From assembly GCA_900770165.1 (NCBI GenBank), contig CAAGJJ010000155.1, positions 1 to 6,943 on the forward strand: a DNA stretch of 6,943 nucleotides, written 5' to 3'. The notes below the pieces were generated by a model that made no database searches, was not told the origin of the DNA, and saw only the letters and a program-made list of their open reading frames with translations. Numbering within the stretch: position 1 is the stretch's first letter; each line of letters begins with the position of its first letter. The stretch comes from Clostridia bacterium (lineage in GTDB: Bacteria > Bacillota > Clostridia > Oscillospirales > Acutalibacteraceae). Below, in pieces: positions 5,271-6,943 of this stretch. The position numbers and the translations under genes were made by a program.

Positions 5271-5371
5271 AGGAATGGTGGGATTCGAACCCACGAACTA
5301 TAGGACATCACGCGCGAATTGTCCGAGCAACTTTCTCTGTTTGTCTGCTTTAACCGCTTGCATACATTCCC
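5271..5371 (-). tRNA. tRNA-like element with degenerate anticodon arm (class II-type, 101 nt)
   Basis: On the minus strand the ends pair as a 7-bp acceptor stem, GGGAATG with CATTCCT (one G-U pair). A perfect T arm follows the consensus: GTGGG, loop TTCGAAT, CCCAC (5294-5278). Near the 5' end TGC-AAGCGGTTAAA-GCA is a good D arm with the conserved GG and closing A. A hairpin closed by GGACA/TGTCC (5324-5302) occupies the place of a long variable arm, as in Ser, Leu or Tyr tRNAs. The anticodon arm does not fold properly and no T stands at position 33, so no amino acid can be assigned. No CCA is encoded, and 101 nt is too long for a usual tRNA. It is co-directional with the phage genes. It may be a decayed tRNA, or an RNase P/RNase Z processing signal upstream of the coat message. 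Confidence 0.55.
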
Positions 5372-5385
5372 ATATTTTTTATGGT

Positions 5386-5422
5386 TAAGGGGGAAATGAA
5401 AGGCGTTTCATGTTCCCCCTTA
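5386..5422. repeat. 16-bp hairpin with one bulge (packaging-signal candidate)
   Basis: TAAGGGGGAAATGAAA (5386-5401) pairs fully with the segment 5406-5422, apart from one bulged G at 5412, around a GGCG loop. Neither strand has a T run directly after it, so it is not a normal terminator. A strong hairpin in the untranslated region between replication and coat genes fits a packaging signal or origin element. Confidence 0.6.
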
Positions 5423-5454
5423 TCCTACCTTTTGAACTGTTGGCAGTCTGTAGG

Positions 5455-5504
5455 TGGAATCTGTAAAGGGCTAGGCAAGTGCTACGCACCCTTGACAGCT
5501 TCCA
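5455..5504. repeat. Inverted repeat with internal hairpin, downstream of the 99-aa gene
   Basis: TGGAATCTGTAAAGGG (5455-5470) pairs with CCCTTGACAGCTTCCA (5489-5504) at 14 of 16 positions, and GTGC-TAC-GCAC (5479-5489) forms an inner hairpin. An alternative partner exists, CCCTTTAC (5511-5518), which matches GTAAAGGG (5463-5470) perfectly, so the region could switch between two folds. It follows the 99-aa gene directly. Confidence 0.5.
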
Positions 5505-5514
5505 TGACTTCCCT

Positions 5515-5814
5515 TTACTTGGTATTCACTGGGATAGGCTCGAAACTCTGGATATATAACTGCTGAAAGCTGTATTTTCCAAATGGATTGTACACACAAG
5601 AAATATATATATCCTTGCCGATAAAGTTTTTCATTGCACCGATTTCAGTATCAGCAACGGAAAAATTAAAGTCTGCTCCGTCCTGCGTTAATATCATACT
5701 TTCATAAATAACACCAGTCGTCTTACTTGTATAACTGTGTGTGCCTTTTACTGTAAAATGCTTGTCTAACTCTGCATATCTGTTAATATATCTTCCATTT
5801 ACCTGTTCTATCAT
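5515..5814 (-). CDS. 99-aa beta-rich protein, candidate ssDNA-binding protein
   Basis: The ATG at 5814 is 4 nt after the upstream stop, with GGAG 10 nt before it, so the pair is probably translationally coupled. The sequence alternates polar and hydrophobic residues with many aromatics (HSYTSKTTGVIYESMILTQ; KDIYISCVYNPFGKYSFQQL), suggesting a small beta barrel such as an OB fold, and has no membrane segment. Filamentous phages encode a small ssDNA-binding protein (gpV) just ahead of the coat genes, at high dose. Size, predicted fold and position fit that role, but no diagnostic motif is visible, so the function is inferred. A small regulatory protein is the alternative. Confidence 0.7.
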   Translation of the reverse strand: MIEQVNGRYINRYAELDKHFTVKGTHSYTSKTTGVIYESMILTQDGADFNFSVADTEIGAMKNFIGKDIYISCVYNPFGKYSFQQLYIQSFEPIPVNTK

Positions 5815-5818
5815 TCCC

Positions 5819-6073
5819 TTATTTCTCCTTTACATTCTTAGTCAAATCATCAATACTTAACAACTCAAGCCTAACATTAAGTATCTTTTTAAGTTCACAT
5901 TTTAACCTAAATTTCTCATCTAAAAGGCTTTGAAAAAACTCTGAATTGCTGAAATCAAATACGGCACAATGCTCCGCACATATAAAATCAACAATCTGCT
6001 TAATTTCAAGATACCTTTTAAGCTTTTCAAAATCCTTTCTTGTTAAGTCACAATCAAATGTCACATTAACCAC
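5819..6073 (-). CDS. 84-aa cytoplasmic protein of unknown function, first gene of the leftward operon
   Basis: Starts at GTG 6073 with AAAGGAG 9 nt upstream. The protein is charged, Leu/Ile/Phe-rich and probably mostly helical (TRKDFEKLKRYLEIKQIVDF; EKFRLKCELKKILNVRLELL), with no signal peptide or membrane helix. It ends SIDDLTKNVKEK, 4 nt before the next ATG. As the first gene after the right attachment site it may be a regulator or a replication accessory factor. I do not recognise a family. Confidence 0.65.
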   Translation of the reverse strand: MVNVTFDCDLTRKDFEKLKRYLEIKQIVDFICAEHCAVFDFSNSEFFQSLLDEKFRLKCELKKILNVRLELLSIDDLTKNVKEK

Positions 6074-6128
6074 TAGTAACCACTCCTTTCATTTGCTTTC
6101 ATTTCGTTAAACTGGTAAAACAGAATAC

Positions 6129-6183
6129 AAAAAAAAGATGTATCTATCAAACCACTATTTTGTGGTTCAATAAACACATCTTT
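6129..6183 (-). terminator. Nested hairpin with T run (terminator or attenuator ahead of the leftward operon)
   Basis: AAAGATGT (6134-6141) pairs with ACATCTTT (6176-6183), and AACCAC (6150-6155) pairs with GTGGTT (6162-6167) inside it. On the minus strand the hairpin ends in eight T (6136-6129), the layout of an intrinsic terminator. It would stop transcripts entering from the helicase side or, if the phage promoter lies between here and 6320, act as an attenuator in the operon leader. Confidence 0.65.
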
Positions 6184-6217
6184 AATATTTGATGTCATTC
6201 ATCTTGGCAACACTACC

Positions 6218-6253
6218 ATCACATTCGCCAAAGTGCTTTTTTAGCGAAGTCAC
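6218..6253. other. Internal dif-like imperfect inverted repeat
   Basis: TTCGCCAAA (6224-6232) and TTTAGCGAA (6240-6248) are inverted copies with one mismatch, 7 bp apart. The flanks ATCAC and GTCAC extend the likeness to the attachment-site arms. This is a second Xer-type site about 80 bp inside the right end. The hexamer ATTCGC recurs at 6223, 6259, 6275 and 6305. Confidence 0.45.
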
Positions 6254-6305
6254 AATATATTCGCATTAGCGGCTATTCGCACGCATGAGCTAATATATTA
6301 TAACA

Positions 6306-6340
6306 TTCGCTAAACCGCTCGACTTTAGCGAAGTGATTAC
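6306..6340. other. attR (right Xer attachment site)
   Basis: The right copy of the 20-bp direct repeat (6321-6340) includes one complete dif-like arm, TTTAGCGAAGTGATTA. The opposite arm is short: TTCGCTAAA (6306-6314) pairs perfectly with TTTAGCGAA (6324-6332) but across 9 bp instead of 6. In the excised circle this becomes the phage site, with one good arm and one degenerate arm, as in other Xer-using phages. Confidence 0.75.
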
Positions 6341-6350
6341 TGTATGGATA

Positions 6351-6379
6351 ATTATATTCTTCTATCTGTTATTTTGCAA
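6351..6379 (-). promoter_or_regulatory. Candidate host promoter displaced from the XerS-like gene
   Basis: On the minus strand TTGCAA (6379-6374), a 17-nt spacer and TATAAT (6356-6351) form a good sigma-A-type promoter overlapping the helicase stop codon. In the chromosome without the prophage it would lie about 70 bp upstream of the recombinase ATG. Now it points into the phage right end. Confidence 0.6.
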
Positions 6380-6943
6380 CTAATTTTCCCTGATAGAGCT
6401 TCTTAGTGACTATATTGATGTGAAATGCTTTCTGGTATGATTTAATCTTGTTAAGCTCATTATCAGTTATAATTGATATACACGTTCCTGTGTTCCCATT
6501 ACGTCCACATCGTCCGCATCTGTGAATATATTCCTTATTGTCCTCAGGAAGGTTTACATTGATTACTGTATCAATATTATCAATCTGAAGTCCTCTGGCT
6601 GCTATATCTGTTGCAATAAGAAGCTGAATCTTTCCACTTCTGAAATTCTCTATTGCAGCTTTCTTTGCTGAATTATCTTTATTACCAGCAATTGAAGCAA
6701 CATTGTAATGATGATATTCAAGCTTCTGAAGGGATTCTTCCAGATCATACTTGGAATTAACGAATATAATTGCTTTCTCTGGTTTAACAGCTTTAATAAT
6801 CTTTCTTAAAGTTTCAATTCGTTCCCTTCTGTCAGAAATTATGCTTATATGCTTGATTGTAGAAGGAATCTGGCTTGTATTACCAGAATTACTGTTAATA
6901 TCAATGAATATTGGTTTGAAGCACAAAGTATTAGTTCTTGTCT
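6369..6943 (-). CDS. DEAD-box RNA helicase, C-terminal part (runs off the right edge)
   Basis: The frame is open from the window edge to the TAA at 6371-6369, about 191 codons. Only RecA-like domain 2 is visible: motif IV KAIIFVNS, motif V LLIATDIAARGLQIDNID, and motif VI YIHRCGRCGRNG with both arginines kept (Cys replaces the usual Ile and Thr). The tail after motif VI is short, about 40 residues, so there is no long RNA-binding extension. It unwinds RNA in cold adaptation, ribosome assembly or mRNA decay in related proteins; the specific role is unknown. It is the chromosomal flank on the far side of the prophage and may carry the native xer promoter at its 3' end. Confidence 0.9.
   Translation of the reverse strand, partial: TRTNTLCFKPIFIDINSNSGNTSQIPSTIKHISIISDRRERIETLRKIIKAVKPEKAIIFVNSKYDLEESLQKLEYHHYNVASIAGNKDNSAKKAAIENFRSGKIQLLIATDIAARGLQIDNIDTVINVNLPEDNKEYIHRCGRCGRNGNTGTCISIITDNELNKIKSYQKAFHINIVTKKLYQGKLVAK

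Larger units (their letters stand above)
753..6340. mobile_element. Integrated filamentous phage (inovirus-like prophage), Xer-dependent, about 5.57 kb
   Basis: Perfect 20-bp direct repeats (GACTTTAGCGAAGTGATTAC) at 753-772 and 6321-6340 bound a 5,568-bp unit. It carries the inovirus set: HUH Rep, small beta-rich protein, 52-aa coat protein, secreted and anchored adsorption protein, tiny membrane proteins and a Zot-like ATPase. No integrase, transposase, capsid, portal or tail gene is present. Size and gene order match filamentous phages. Integration at a dif-like site beside a xer gene, without its own recombinase, is the pattern of IMEX elements such as CTXphi, though the enzyme here would be a XerS-type one. 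Every recognised gene appears intact, so the prophage may be active. Confidence 0.88.

Noticed and set aside
5271..5371. A functional tRNA with an assigned amino acid
   Set aside because: The anticodon arm does not pair, U33 is missing and the element is 101 nt long, so only a tRNA-like call is supported.
5381..5566. Plus-strand frame of 61 codons across the structured intergenic region
   Set aside because: It runs through two inverted repeats and into the antisense of the 99-aa gene, without a suitable start signal for a real product.
6218..6340. CRISPR-like array from the repeated ATTCGC boxes
   Set aside because: The repeats are only 6 bp, irregularly spaced and part of inverted Xer-type arms; there are no uniform repeats or spacers and no cas genes.

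Overview
The window shows a small, low-GC, integrated filamentous phage (Inoviridae-like prophage) in a Firmicute chromosome, most likely a Clostridia/Lachnospiraceae-type host. The host call rests on AT-rich codon use, strong AAAGGAG ribosome binding sites and a XerS-type recombinase next door; it is inference, because no taxonomic marker is fully present. The chromosomal flanks are the 5' part of a XerS-like tyrosine recombinase gene (1-704, minus strand, cut by the left edge) and the 3' part of a DEAD-box RNA helicase gene (6369-6943, minus strand, cut by the right edge).

Between them lies a 5,568-bp unit bounded by a perfect 20-bp direct repeat, GACTTTAGCGAAGTGATTAC, at 753-772 and 6321-6340. 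The left copy is half of a near-perfect palindrome with 16-bp arms and a 6-bp centre, the architecture of a dif site, only 30 bp upstream of the recombinase start codon. No integrase or transposase lies between the repeats. The element therefore looks like an IMEX, a phage that uses the host Xer recombinase to integrate into dif.

The element is compact. Almost all genes are on the minus strand and read from right to left. First come an unknown 84-aa protein (5819-6073) and a 99-aa protein in the position of the phage ssDNA-binding protein (5515-5814). A heavily structured stretch with two hairpins, a 101-nt tRNA-like element and a palindrome follows (5251-5504). The morphogenesis block is: a 52-aa major coat protein (5063-5221), an intrinsic terminator, a secreted and C-terminally anchored adsorption protein (3739-5004), three tiny membrane proteins (3574-3735, 3405-3563, 3274-3408), a Zot/pI-like assembly ATPase (2447-3277) and a 36-aa membrane protein (2300-2410). 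After a 13-bp perfect hairpin comes the replication module, a CopG-like ribbon-helix-helix protein (2042-2209) overlapping an HUH rolling-circle Rep (1330-2055). This arrangement resembles pMV158-family plasmids. One gene runs the other way, a 79-aa membrane/coiled-coil protein (1116-1355), converging on rep with its own promoter. The left end (773-1115) is non-coding and carries a nested 86-nt hairpin.

In the inferred cycle, Rep nicks the circular form for rolling-circle replication. The small protein upstream of the coat gene may coat the single strand. The Zot-like ATPase then extrudes DNA through the membrane into a sheath of coat protein, capped by the small proteins and the adsorption protein. 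Every functional name below comes from motif reading and gene order, not from database searches.
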